64,000 bases of DNA from contig NZ_CP025000.1 in assembly GCF_002808045.1 (NCBI RefSeq), positions 806,001-870,000 on the forward strand, read 5' to 3'. The stretch's first letter is position 1, and every line of letters starts with the position of its first letter. The position numbers and the translations under genes are program-made. This document shows, piece after piece, positions 53,242 to 63,021 of the stretch. The notes beneath the pieces were generated by a model. The model made no database searches. It was not told the origin of the DNA and was given only the letters and a program-made list of their open reading frames with translations. The stretch comes from Idiomarina sp. X4 (lineage in GTDB: Bacteria > Pseudomonadota > Gammaproteobacteria > Enterobacterales > Alteromonadaceae).

Positions 53242-54660
53242 ATGACAACGCAAAAGCCCGAGACAGAAACCGAATTTGATGTGGTGGTAATTGGTACAGG
53301 TCCCGGCGGTGAAGGCGCTGCAATGCAACTTGCCAAAAGTGGTTATAACGTTGCCATTGTTGAACGTCATAAAGCGCTTGGGGGCGGTTGTACGCACTGG
53401 GGAACGATTCCATCAAAGGCATTACGGCACTCGGTTAGCCGACTGATTGAATACAACAACAACCCGCTGTTTTCGGGCCCCGGTTGGCAAAGCGGTATGA
53501 CCTTCAGTCACATTCTGCACTATGCAGAGTCCGTTATTCGCAAGCAGGTAAAACTGCGCAGCTCTTTTTATGACCGCAACGATGTCACTGTCGTACATGG
53601 TACGGCGTCATTCTTAGACAAAAACCGTATTCGTGTGACAAAACTCGACGGCTCCGTTGATGACCTGATTACTCAGCACGTCGTGATTGCATCAGGCTCC
53701 CGCCCTTACCATCCCGCGGACATTGACTTTGACCACCCGCGCATTTACGACTCCGACAAAGTCTTGTCGCTGTCACACGAGCCAAAAACCATTTTGATTT
53801 ACGGTGCGGGTGTGATTGGTAGTGAGTACGCCAGTATCTTCCGTGGTATGGGCGTTAAAGTCGACCTGATCAACCAACGCGACCGCTTACTGTCATTTCT
53901 GGATGCGGAAATATCGGACGCTCTCAGTTACCACCTACGCAACAGCGGTGTGGTTATTCGCCATAACGAAGAATATGAAAGTATTACCGGCTATGACGAC
54001 AAAGTGGTACTAAAAACCAAGTCGGGTAAAACCATGGCGGCGGACTGCTTATTATTCGCTAACGGGCGCTCGGGTAATATCGAAGACTTGAGCTGCGACG
54101 TTGTCGGGCTGGAGCCAAACTATCGTGGTCAGCTGGAGGTCAATGAAAATTACCAAACCTCAGTCGACAACATTTACGCGGTGGGCGACATTATTGGCTA
54201 CCCGAGCCTAGCTAGCGCGGCCTATGATCAAGGACGTATTTGCGCTTCATCCATTATTAATGGCGAAAGTGACAAAGCCTTAGTCAGCGATATACCGACC
54301 GGCATCTATACCATTCCAGAAATCAGCTCCGTTGGTAAAACGGAAGAAGAATTGACCGAAATGAAGGTGCCTTACGAGGTGGGACGTGCTCAGTTCAAAC
54401 ACTTGGCGCGTGCACAAATTTCCGGCGCAGACGTTGGCTGCTTGAAACTGCTGTTTCACCGTGAAACTCGAGAGCTATTAGGTTTGCACTGCTTTGGCGA
54501 GCGGGCATCCGAAATTGTTCACATTGGCCAGGCTATTATGGAGCAGAAAAACGGCGGCAACACCATCGACTATTTTGTGAATACCACATTCAACTACCCA
54601 ACCATGGCCGAAGCGTATCGAGTCGCCGCCTTGAACGGTATTAATCGTCTTGCTTTGTAG
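53242..54660 (+). CDS. sthA: Soluble pyridine nucleotide transhydrogenase
   Basis: A 472-residue flavoprotein (E. coli SthA 466), moving hydride between NADPH and NAD+. It belongs to the disulfide reductase family but lacks the redox cysteine pair: [18 protein letters not shown] keeps only one of the two, as known for this enzyme. FAD and NAD binding motifs are [10 protein letters not shown] and [11 protein letters not shown] chose the ATG at 53242; the frame extends upstream into unconserved sequence. Its last 20 bp overlap envZ. Confidence 0.96.
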   Translation: MTTQKPETETEFDVVVIGTGPGGEGAAMQLAKSGYNVAIVERHKALGGGCTHWGTIPSKALRHSVSRLIEYNNNPLFSGPGWQSGMTFSHILHYAESVIRKQVKLRSSFYDRNDVTVVHGTASFLDKNRIRVTKLDGSVDDLITQHVVIASGSRPYHPADIDFDHPRIYDSDKVLSLSHEPKTILIYGAGVIGSEYASIFRGMGVKVDLINQRDRLLSFLDAEISDALSYHLRNSGVVIRHNEEYESITGYDDKVVLKTKSGKTMAADCLLFANGRSGNIEDLSCDVVGLEPNYRGQLEVNENYQTSVDNIYAVGDIIGYPSLASAAYDQGRICASSIINGESDKALVSDIPTGIYTIPEISSVGKTEEELTEMKVPYEVGRAQFKHLARAQISGADVGCLKLLFHRETRELLGLHCFGERASEIVHIGQAIMEQKNGGNTIDYFVNTTFNYPTMAEAYRVAALNGINRLAL

Positions 54661-55966
54661 GTTTGGAGACGGCCTGAAGCGGTAGCTCTATTCGCACACA
54701 CAAGCCGCCTTCCGGGCGGTTTTTTAATGTTATGCAACCGTCGTGACGGTCGACAATACGCTTAATAATTGCCAGTCCCAGCCCGGAGCCTACGCCACCA
54801 CGAGCTTTATCGCCCTGCATAAAGGGCTGGAACAATTTCGCTTGTTGCTCTTCGGGAATACCGGGACCGTCATCGCTGACGCTGAACCACACACTTTTTT
54901 GTTTTTTATCGTAACCGGAGCTGACCAGTACATTTTGCTTACCGTAACGTTCTGCGTTTTCCAGTAAGTTCACAATAACGCGTTTCATGGACAAAGGCCG
55001 CAACCAAACTAACGGTAAGTTACCCAACGCCAATTCAAAATGTTTTTCCCAGTTGTCGGGCACGTTGGCAACGGTTTGCTCTATCAGCTCATTGAGTGAC
55101 TCTCGACTGCTCTTCTCTTGTTGGTCAAGGCGAACATAGTCAATAAACTGATCGATAATGTCATTCATGTCGTCGATGTCTTCAACAATGCCCTGCGCCA
55201 GCGTGTCGTCTTCGGGCATCATTTCTGCCGCTAGCCGAATACGCGTCAATGGTGTACGTAAGTCATGTGAAACGCCAGCCATGAGTAAGTTACGGTCGTT
55301 TTCCAGCTCGCGAATGCCTTTGGACATGTGGTTAAACGCACGAGTTACCGCCATAACTTCGCTTGCGCCTTTCTCTTCCAACTGCTTAGGAAATTCACCT
55401 CGCCCAACTTTTCGCGCTGACTCTTCCAACGCCTTTAACGGACGGTTTAACCAGTTAGCAAACAGCATGCCGCCCAATACACTCGACACGCCAATAAGCA
55501 GCAAATACATAATCAGCGGGGAAAATTGTCCTTTTTGCATGCTTTCTAACGGCACCCGTATCCAAAAGTCAGGCGCTTTGGGTGGCTTCACCCAAATAAA
55601 AAATTCACTTCCCTGCGACACACGAACAACAGCCTCACCATCTAGCATCGCGCTCATATCGTCAGACAAATAGCCGTAATAAGTAGAGCTAGTCAGGCCA
55701 TTTTCTCTGGCTTCTGAGTCACTGAATATCTCTATACCTGTTTCTTCCCGGTAGCGCTCGATAAGCTCACGCTCGGTTTCAGGTGAGTGCTGGCGAGGAA
55801 TAAACATGGTGCGAATATGCTTGGCAATAAGCTCATTAATTTGCTCAATGGAGGGCTTAACCACATAGTTACTCACCATGACGTAAGAAACGACCTGGTT
55901 TATCAGCAAAATCAGTGCAAGCAGCGCAACCGTTCTGGCAAACGCTGACTTTGGAAACAGCTTCAT
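54641..55966 (-). CDS. envZ: Osmosensor histidine kinase EnvZ
   Basis: A 441-residue EnvZ (E. coli 450). Two transmembrane helices (about 10-30 and 150-172) flank a periplasmic domain, followed by HAMP, the DHp domain with [15 protein letters not shown] (His at about 234) and a catalytic domain with N box and GPGIPEE and GSGLGLAI motifs. It phosphorylates OmpR. It overlaps ompR by 1 bp. Its 3' end overlaps sthA, and its coding strand hosts the sthA terminator on the opposite strand. Confidence 0.95.
   Translation of the reverse strand: MKLFPKSAFARTVALLALILLINQVVSYVMVSNYVVKPSIEQINELIAKHIRTMFIPRQHSPETERELIERYREETGIEIFSDSEARENGLTSSTYYGYLSDDMSAMLDGEAVVRVSQGSEFFIWVKPPKAPDFWIRVPLESMQKGQFSPLIMYLLLIGVSSVLGGMLFANWLNRPLKALEESARKVGRGEFPKQLEEKGASEVMAVTRAFNHMSKGIRELENDRNLLMAGVSHDLRTPLTRIRLAAEMMPEDDTLAQGIVEDIDDMNDIIDQFIDYVRLDQQEKSSRESLNELIEQTVANVPDNWEKHFELALGNLPLVWLRPLSMKRVIVNLLENAERYGKQNVLVSSGYDKKQKSVWFSVSDDGPGIPEEQQAKLFQPFMQGDKARGGVGSGLGLAIIKRIVDRHDGCITLKNRPEGGLCVRIELPLQAVSKPTKQDD
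54705..54725 (+). terminator. Terminator of sthA inside envZ coding sequence
   Basis: Plus-strand CCGCC-TTCCG-GGCGG followed by TTTTTT, 45 bp after the sthA stop. The same bases encode Lys-Asn-Arg-Pro-Glu-Gly-Gly near the envZ C-terminus on the minus strand. Confidence 0.8.
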
Positions 55967-56691
55967 TAGCTTTTCAGTTTACCGTCGGGCACAAACACAT
56001 AGCCGAGTCCCCACACGGTTTGAATATAACGAGGCTTAGTAGGGTCTTCTTCTAACATACGGCGTAAGCGTGACACCTGTACATCGATAGAACGCTCAAG
56101 GGCGCTGTAATCACGACCCCGCGCCAAATGCATGAGTTTGTCTCGGGACAATGGCTGGCGGGCATGGGTCACTAAGGCCTTAAGTACCGCAAATTCACCA
56201 CTGGTTAACGGCATAGGCGTGTCGCCATGGAACATTTCTCGGGTACCAAGATTAAGGCGAAACTCGCCAAATTCTATTTCTTGATCTTCCTGTGACGGAG
56301 CGCCAGGCGCCTCTGAGCCTCGACGGCGCAGTACCGCTCTAATACGGGCCAATAGCTCACGCGGGTTAAACGGCTTAGCCAGGTAGTCATCCGCACCAAG
56401 CTCCAGACCAATAATACGATCCACTTCGTCGCCTTTGGCGGTCAGCATAATGACGGGAATATTATTACCTTCGTTCCGCAAACGCTTACAAATCGACAGC
56501 CCATCTTCACCCGGCAGCATGAGATCAAGCACCATTAAATGGAAGTTTTCACGTGTCAGTAAACGGTCCATCTGCTCAGAGTCCTGCGCCACACGAACCG
56601 TAAAGTTTTGCTCCGTTAAATAGCGCTCCAGCAGGCTACGAAGCCTTGCATCGTCATCCACCACCAGAACTTTTAGTGTTTCCTGCATCAT
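55966..56691 (-). CDS. ompR: Response regulator OmpR
   Basis: A 241-residue OmpR (E. coli 239). The receiver domain has the acidic pair VDDD, phospho-acceptor Asp56 in [11 protein letters not shown] and Lys in [14 protein letters not shown]. The C-terminal winged-helix domain ends with [16 protein letters not shown]. It controls porin and osmotic genes. A 102 bp gap separates it from the channel gene upstream, so it may have its own promoter, although I found no convincing one. Confidence 0.96.
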   Translation of the reverse strand: MMQETLKVLVVDDDARLRSLLERYLTEQNFTVRVAQDSEQMDRLLTRENFHLMVLDLMLPGEDGLSICKRLRNEGNNIPVIMLTAKGDEVDRIIGLELGADDYLAKPFNPRELLARIRAVLRRRGSEAPGAPSQEDQEIEFGEFRLNLGTREMFHGDTPMPLTSGEFAVLKALVTHARQPLSRDKLMHLARGRDYSALERSIDVQVSRLRRMLEEDPTKPRYIQTVWGLGYVFVPDGKLKS

Positions 56692-56793
56692 AATTTTATT
56701 ATCTCAAGCTGCCATGCCTGCCCATAAAGATACACCGCTTTACATAACGAGAGAAGCCAGCTTCTGTTAACAAATGTTTCAGTTATCTTTTCG

Positions 56794-57216
56794 CTATCGA
56801 TGCCAGTAGCGTTGCATTTCAACGTACAGGAATGATGCTGTCCAGGTAATAAGTACAAGCCCTGTTAAGCTCTCAATACCCGTTAAAAAACGTAACGCTC
56901 CTGTTGGCTCAATATCCCCAAAGCCAACCGTACTGAATACCGTAAAAGAAAAATACAGCGAGTCCAAAAAGCTGCCGTCAAAATTGCCGGTTAAATCGCC
57001 AAAGCCATCTCGATGATGCATTAGGTAATAAGCGATGGCAAAAATGGCGACTTCAATAGTATGTGCAATAAGCGCCAGGAAGACACCAAACATTATGCGG
57101 ATTTGCGTGAAAAGTCGTATATGAGTAATTAGCCAACCAATACGGTTTAACGCCTCGTAATGGAACAATACCGCTAAGCCCACAACTATTGAGTTACACA
57201 GAAAAGACACCAACAT
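56794..57216 (-). CDS. Small potassium-channel-like membrane protein
   Basis: A 140-residue membrane protein with hydrophobic helices at about 3-22, 40-65 and 105-130. Between the last two lies a pore loop with STVGFGDIEPTG, matching the K+ selectivity filter TVGFGD of the Ion_trans_2 family. No RCK/TrkA-N regulatory domain is present. It starts on a TAATG overlap with the EAL-domain gene, so it is probably translationally coupled to it. Ion selectivity is inferred from the filter; physiological role unknown. Confidence 0.82.
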   Translation of the reverse strand: MLVSFLCNSIVVGLAVLFHYEALNRIGWLITHIRLFTQIRIMFGVFLALIAHTIEVAIFAIAYYLMHHRDGFGDLTGNFDGSFLDSLYFSFTVFSTVGFGDIEPTGALRFLTGIESLTGLVLITWTASFLYVEMQRYWHR

Positions 57217-59807
57217 TATGTCGTTTCCTTTGCATTCGTTAAGGAATACAAGGGCTCGGGTCGCGAAAAGTAGTAGCCCTGGAATTGCGAACAGCCAAGC
57301 TTTTCAAGTGTTGCTAACTGCTCTTCGGTTTCAATACCTTCGGCAATAACCTCCATCTCAAGGCTTCGCCCCAAGGCTAAAATCGTTTGTACTATAGCCG
57401 TGGCGTTGCTGCCTTGTGTGAGCTCCTGCACAAACGACTGATCGATTTTAAGGCGATTCAACGGTAGCTCTTTTAAGTAGCCCAACGATGCATAACCCGT
57501 TCCGAAGTCATCCAATGCGAATGTGATGCCAGACTCTTTCAGCTTTTGCATAGTTTTAGCCGTTTGCTCAATATCATCAATAAGTAAACTCTCCGTAATT
57601 TCCAACTCAATGGCAGAACCTGAAAGTCCGGCAATTTTCATTTGTTGGTTCATGTCATCAACGAACTTACTGTGCTTAAACTGGCTAGCACTAACGTTAA
57701 TAGCTACTCGCACCGGTTTTTCAGGGCTCAAGGTTTGCAACGTTGGTGTATCCGCTAGTACTTTTTTTACTACGAGCTTATGCACACTGCGCATTAACCC
57801 CTCACTTTCCGCCAGCGGAATAAACTCACCCGGCGATATCCAGCCCAATTCGTCGTCATGCCAGCGCACTAAAGCTTCGTAACCCATGCACGTTATTTGG
57901 TTCGAGCCGCTCACGCGTTCGTACTGCGGTTGATAATAGACCTGCAAGGTTTCTTGGGTAATTGCTTTTCTTAACGCAGATAACAATGCCTGCTGGTGAG
58001 AAAAACGTCGCTGCAAACCTGCATTAAAGAACTGCAAGTGCGGTCCGTTAGCTTCTTTGGCCTGAGTTAATGCCAAGTCAACGGCTTGTAATATCTCTTT
58101 TTCAGAGGCGCCATCTGACAACAACACAACGCCCATACTGACAGACACTTGCTCTTCTTCACCATCCAGCACATAAGGTGCGGACAGCTTATTTAACAAG
58201 GTCGTGAGGCGTTCTCTCAGCTCTTCCACCATGACATAACTGCCATTACGAGGCTGCTGTAAAAACACCATAAACTCATCAGAATTCAGGCGGCCCGCGT
58301 CATCTTGCTGGCGTAATTCTTGTTCCAAACGCTGACCAAACTGAATCAACAGCTCGTCACCAATTCCATGACCCCGTCTGTCATTCAACTGTTTGAAATG
58401 ATCGATATCGAGCAGAATTAACGCGCCTTCACTGTGCTCTTTTGCATAACGTTTTAACCCCTGGCGTAGCCTGTCGAGCATAAAGCGTCTGTTGCCAAGC
58501 CCCGTAAGCGGATCAAAGTACGCCAAAGAGTCCAGTTCTTCTTTCATTTGCTTGTATTCGGAGACATCAGTGGAAATACCACAAACACCGACCAACTCAT
58601 CATTGGCGTTGTATAAAGGCACTTTCACCGACCAATAATGGTGTGGCGTTTTATCACCCGGTAGATAATTCACCTCAGCCTGCGCAGAACGCTCACGGGT
58701 AGAAAGCACTTTCTTGTCCAATTCGACCAGCTCATCGGCTGTGGTTTTATCAAATAAGTCGTAGTCATCCTTTCCGATAATATCGGCCGCATCCATACCA
58801 AACAGATCAACCACTCGCTGGTTTACGTATTCGTAACGTAGTTCAGTGTTTTTAATGAAAATATACGCATCGACGCTACTTAAAATAATATCCAGTCGCT
58901 GTTTATTCTCTTTTAACTCAGACGTTTTCTCGCGGACTTTTTTGCGCAATTCGTAATTAAATAACAGACCAATGCATAACCCCAGTGCTAATAACCCGAG
59001 TAGCCACCAAACATAGGCCGGAATTTGGATAGGTTGTTGTTGCGAGCTCCAGTTTTTTATAATTTGATAGTATTGAGACTGTTTATCGGCTTTTAGCTGG
59101 CGAATATCACGATCAATCGTAGCCAACACCTCGCTTCCGCTACCCTGATGCATAGCAAAGTACAACTTATTAGGCAAAAACATAATGGGCGTCATTTCAA
59201 TTTTGCGCTTGGCGACTTGTTGATTTCCGAAAAACTGATTTGTCGCTACCGCATCAGCTTCTTGGCTATTAACGGCTTCAAAACCTTCAGTAAAGGAGTT
59301 AACCGGCAGTAATTCAGTCGATAACTCAAAACTAGCGATAATATTGCGCAGATGTTCTTGCTGAACAGAGCCTCTCAGCACGGCCACCTTTTTGTTATCC
59401 AGGTCGAGAACGTTTGTAATACCCGCTTTTTCACTCGCATAAATTTGTGACCAGCTGAGCAGCGCGTACTCACTATGAAAGGACATCCACTCGTCGCGCG
59501 CAGGTGTTTTAGCAACGTCCGGCATGATATCAATATCGCCAGTTTCTAACTGACGCAAGCATTGTTCCCACTCACACTCAACCGGAATAAGCTGCCAACC
59601 ATGGCGCTCTGCAATGAGCGTTAATAAGTCGCCGTGAATACCGCTCAGCTCGCCATCTTCACCGAACATAATTTTTGGCGGATTGTGGTAGACACCGACT
59701 TTCAACGTAGTCTCTTGTGCCATTACCGATGCGCTGACCACCGCAAGCGGTATCAGCAGGTACCGGATATAACGCAAGATGGATAGTCGCAAATAATTAA
59801 CGGTCAC
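57216..59807 (-). CDS. Solute-binding/PAS/degenerate GGDEF/EAL transmembrane protein
   Basis: An 863-residue sensory protein. In order: signal segment (about 8-30), a periplasmic family-3 solute-binding domain (about 32-255), one transmembrane helix (about 265-286), a short coiled coil, PAS (about 305-415), GGDEF (about 425-590) and EAL (about 605-855). The GGDEF signature is changed to NSDEF, so cyclase activity is unlikely. The EAL domain keeps YEALVRW and DDFGTGYASL, so it is probably a c-di-GMP phosphodiesterase gated by a small periplasmic ligand. It overlaps the RND gene by 11 bp and the channel gene by 1 bp. Confidence 0.88.
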   Translation of the reverse strand: MTVNYLRLSILRYIRYLLIPLAVVSASVMAQETTLKVGVYHNPPKIMFGEDGELSGIHGDLLTLIAERHGWQLIPVECEWEQCLRQLETGDIDIMPDVAKTPARDEWMSFHSEYALLSWSQIYASEKAGITNVLDLDNKKVAVLRGSVQQEHLRNIIASFELSTELLPVNSFTEGFEAVNSQEADAVATNQFFGNQQVAKRKIEMTPIMFLPNKLYFAMHQGSGSEVLATIDRDIRQLKADKQSQYYQIIKNWSSQQQPIQIPAYVWWLLGLLALGLCIGLLFNYELRKKVREKTSELKENKQRLDIILSSVDAYIFIKNTELRYEYVNQRVVDLFGMDAADIIGKDDYDLFDKTTADELVELDKKVLSTRERSAQAEVNYLPGDKTPHHYWSVKVPLYNANDELVGVCGISTDVSEYKQMKEELDSLAYFDPLTGLGNRRFMLDRLRQGLKRYAKEHSEGALILLDIDHFKQLNDRRGHGIGDELLIQFGQRLEQELRQQDDAGRLNSDEFMVFLQQPRNGSYVMVEELRERLTTLLNKLSAPYVLDGEEEQVSVSMGVVLLSDGASEKEILQAVDLALTQAKEANGPHLQFFNAGLQRRFSHQQALLSALRKAITQETLQVYYQPQYERVSGSNQITCMGYEALVRWHDDELGWISPGEFIPLAESEGLMRSVHKLVVKKVLADTPTLQTLSPEKPVRVAINVSASQFKHSKFVDDMNQQMKIAGLSGSAIELEITESLLIDDIEQTAKTMQKLKESGITFALDDFGTGYASLGYLKELPLNRLKIDQSFVQELTQGSNATAIVQTILALGRSLEMEVIAEGIETEEQLATLEKLGCSQFQGYYFSRPEPLYSLTNAKETT

Positions 59808-62800
59808 GTTTATGCCCTTTGCTGTCCGCTAAATAGTCATAAAGTCCATAATACAGCAGCGGAACGACCAGAACGGTTAAGAGCGTCGATGCCGCTAGAC
59901 CAAACATCAACGAAATGGCTAAACCATTGAATATAGGGTCAGACAGAATGAAGTATGCACCTATCATAGCCGATACTGCTGTTAATACTATTGGTTTTAA
60001 ACGTACAGCGCCGGAAAGTACCACCGCATCTTCCAGTGAGTACCCTTCATCGATAAGTTGGCGAATAAACACCACCAGCAAAATTGAGTTGCGCACAATA
60101 ATACCGGCCAGAGCAATCATGCCTATCATAGAAGTGGCAGTGAATTCTTTCCCAAGCAACCAATGACCCGGCAATATGCCCACCAGGGTTAAGGGTATTG
60201 GTGACATAATAATTAACGGCATCAAATACGAACGGAATTGAGCAACCAGCAATACGAATATCATGAAAATACCCACGCTGTACGCAATTCCCATATCTCG
60301 GAAGGTTTCGTAGGTAATTTGCCACTCACCATCCCACTTAATAGCAACAGGTCCGCTTGCGGAAGGTTGATTGATAAAAAACTGCTCCGGTGGGTTGTCC
60401 ATTTCATCAATTAAGGAAACCAGCTCAAACATGCCGTATATGGGTGAGTCGGTTTCCCCCGCCATATTTGCCTGCACATAAGTCACCGGCTGCAAATCTT
60501 TGTGGTAACGGCTGCCCTGCCACTGTTCCGTCTCCAAAGAGGCAAACGACGATATTGGCACCATAGCCCCGTTTTGTGAGCGAACATTAAGCGACAGTAT
60601 CTGCTGTTTCTGTGCTTTAGCACCTTCATTTAACTGTACCCGTATGGGAACGGCATACTTCGCTGTATCTTTATGTAAGTAGCCTGCTGGCTGCGCATTA
60701 ATAAGCAGCGTTAATGACTGAGTCACCTGCTGTTGGGAAATACCCAGTTGTGCCGCTCGTTGACGGTCAACCTTCAGGAACCAGCGGTCAACGTTATCCG
60801 TTACCGTTGAATCTTTGTCGACAAGCCCTCTAACGTCAGGCATTTTAGCCAAAATGGTTTCAGCTAATTCAATTTGCTGCTCTGCATTCCCGCCATAAAT
60901 TTCAGCTACTATCGGTGCTAACACTGGCGGCCCCGGCGGCACTTCAACGACTTTTATTGCCGCTCCAAAAGGTTTAGCTATATCGGTCAAAGACGAGCGT
61001 ATATCACGAGCAATCTCGTGCGAAGCTCGTTCACGTTCCTCTTTATTTTTCAGGTTGACCTGAATGTCACCCTGATTAGGCTGGCTTCGCAGATAATACT
61101 GGCGCACCAAACCATTAAAGTTAATGGGAGATGCCGTACCCGCATACGCTTGCCAGCTTTCCACTTCGTCCACGGTGGTTAAATAATTACCTAACGCAAC
61201 CTGAAGTCGCTGTGTTTCTTCCATGGCGGCATCATCTGGCATATCGACCACAATTTGCAGCTCTGACTTATTATCAAAGGGCAGCATCTTGAGAATGACA
61301 CCTTTATACACCGGTAACAGCATCACCAAAATTAATAACGCAAAAACACCGGCACCAAACAGAGCTCGTCTTCCCCGGCGTTTGTTTCCTAACAGCGGCC
61401 TTAATAATTTCTCGAAAACCGCTTTGAGTTTATCTGACGTACCCGCTGCCGAGTCACTTTCATCATCACTGTCTTTGCCGCGTTCTTTGTTTAATAACCG
61501 CAGCGCCAGCCAGGGCGCAACAATAAAGGCCATTAACTGAGAAAACACCATGCCGGCAGATGCATTAATAGGAATTGGGCTCATATAGGGACCCATTAAC
61601 CCACTGACAAAGGCCATAGGAATTAACGCCGCCATAATGGTCAGCGTTGCCATAATCGTTGGCGACCCCACCTCATCAACGGCTTTGGGAATGGTTTCAG
61701 TCAACGCTTTTTTGGAGTTGCGCACTCGCCGGTGAATGTTCTCAGTAATAACAATGCCGTCATCGACTAAAATGCCAATTGAAAAAATGAGCGCGAACAA
61801 TGAAACCCGGTTTAACGTAAAGCCCCATGCCCAGCTAAATACCAGAGTGAACAGTAAGGTCACCATGACCGCAATGCCGACAATAACCGCCTGGCGCCAG
61901 CCCATGCTCAGCAACACCAGCAATATAACTGAAACCGTCGCAGAAATAAGATCAGACACTAACTGGTTAAACTTATCGGTCGCTGTTTTACCGTAGTCGC
62001 GCGTGACTGACACTTCGATATCGATAGGAAGCAGCTCGTTCTCTAATTCAGCCAGCCGCTGCCGAACCGCATTGGTTATATCAATGGCATTCTTGCCCGG
62101 CTTTTTAGACACCGCCAACGTCACCGCCGGATAGACCTGACGCTCTCCGTCTAAACCGCCCATTAAAACAGACTGTACCGGTTGGCTGCCGCTGTCTTTA
62201 ACTAAAGCAACATCGGTAAGATAAATGGGACGCCCTTTTGCGGTACCTACCACTAAAGACTTCATATCGTCGACTGACTGCAGGAAGCCACCCGCCTGAA
62301 ACGGCACCGCTAACCCATTTTGCGTTACCCGCGTTTCCGGAGCCGCAGTATTGGACGCATCTATGGCTTGCTTTATGTCTAACACGGTTAGGCCGTAACC
62401 CGAAAGCTTACTGCTATCCACTTCCACATTGATATGCTGACGCGCAGCACCATGCGTTTTAATGTCACGCGTGCCGGGAATCTGTTTTAACGCGATTTCC
62501 AACCGATGAGCGAGTGCCGTTAACTGTTCGGCGCTTTTTACCTGATCTTTATCGTAAAGCGTGAGCGTCATTATCGGCACATCGTCGATGCTGCGAGGCT
62601 TCACCACTGGCTGCATAACACCCAGGCCAGGAGGAAACCAGTCAACGTTCGATTGCGTCTTGTTGTAAAGCGTAACCAGAGCTTCTTGCCTGGGCACGCC
62701 CACCTCAAACTGCACTGTCAGTACCGCCTGGCCGGCGCGCGACACCGAATAAACGTGTTCTACTTTCGGCATTTCGCTGAGAATTTGCTCGCCCGGTATG

Positions 62801-63021
62801 GCGATAAGCTGCTCAACCTCCTGCATAGAAGCGCCGGGAAAGCCCACCATAATGTCAGCCATGGTGACATCAATTTGAGGCTCTTCTTCTTTCGGGGTAA
62901 TGAGCACAGCCACAATACCCATAACAATGCCAAGCAGGCATATCAGTGGTGTGAGTTCAGAACGCTGGAAAATATCGGCGATAACGCCGGACGGTCCCAG
63001 CTTTTTATCGCTGTTACTCAT
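59797..63021 (-). CDS. RND efflux permease
   Basis: A 1074-residue inner-membrane permease of the AcrB/HAE superfamily, driven by the proton gradient. The first transmembrane helix precedes a periplasmic domain; ILVDDGIVITENIHRR (about residues 410-425) carries the paired Asp residues used for proton relay. The second half repeats the layout. The N-terminus with KEEEPQIDVTMADI suggests an uncharacterised HAE-like clade, and the substrate cannot be predicted. It overlaps the adaptor gene by 8 bp and the EAL gene by 11 bp. No outer-membrane factor is in the window. Confidence 0.92.
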   Translation of the reverse strand: MSNSDKKLGPSGVIADIFQRSELTPLICLLGIVMGIVAVLITPKEEEPQIDVTMADIMVGFPGASMQEVEQLIAIPGEQILSEMPKVEHVYSVSRAGQAVLTVQFEVGVPRQEALVTLYNKTQSNVDWFPPGLGVMQPVVKPRSIDDVPIMTLTLYDKDQVKSAEQLTALAHRLEIALKQIPGTRDIKTHGAARQHINVEVDSSKLSGYGLTVLDIKQAIDASNTAAPETRVTQNGLAVPFQAGGFLQSVDDMKSLVVGTAKGRPIYLTDVALVKDSGSQPVQSVLMGGLDGERQVYPAVTLAVSKKPGKNAIDITNAVRQRLAELENELLPIDIEVSVTRDYGKTATDKFNQLVSDLISATVSVILLVLLSMGWRQAVIVGIAVMVTLLFTLVFSWAWGFTLNRVSLFALIFSIGILVDDGIVITENIHRRVRNSKKALTETIPKAVDEVGSPTIMATLTIMAALIPMAFVSGLMGPYMSPIPINASAGMVFSQLMAFIVAPWLALRLLNKERGKDSDDESDSAAGTSDKLKAVFEKLLRPLLGNKRRGRRALFGAGVFALLILVMLLPVYKGVILKMLPFDNKSELQIVVDMPDDAAMEETQRLQVALGNYLTTVDEVESWQAYAGTASPINFNGLVRQYYLRSQPNQGDIQVNLKNKEERERASHEIARDIRSSLTDIAKPFGAAIKVVEVPPGPPVLAPIVAEIYGGNAEQQIELAETILAKMPDVRGLVDKDSTVTDNVDRWFLKVDRQRAAQLGISQQQVTQSLTLLINAQPAGYLHKDTAKYAVPIRVQLNEGAKAQKQQILSLNVRSQNGAMVPISSFASLETEQWQGSRYHKDLQPVTYVQANMAGETDSPIYGMFELVSLIDEMDNPPEQFFINQPSASGPVAIKWDGEWQITYETFRDMGIAYSVGIFMIFVLLVAQFRSYLMPLIIMSPIPLTLVGILPGHWLLGKEFTATSMIGMIALAGIIVRNSILLVVFIRQLIDEGYSLEDAVVLSGAVRLKPIVLTAVSAMIGAYFILSDPIFNGLAISLMFGLAASTLLTVLVVPLLYYGLYDYLADSKGHKRDR

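Noticed and set aside
53116-53397. Extended N-terminus of nudE into the sthA promoter and coding region
   Set aside because: The [10 protein letters not shown] start at 53115 gives exactly the E. coli length; the extra residues lack conservation and lie antisense to sthA.
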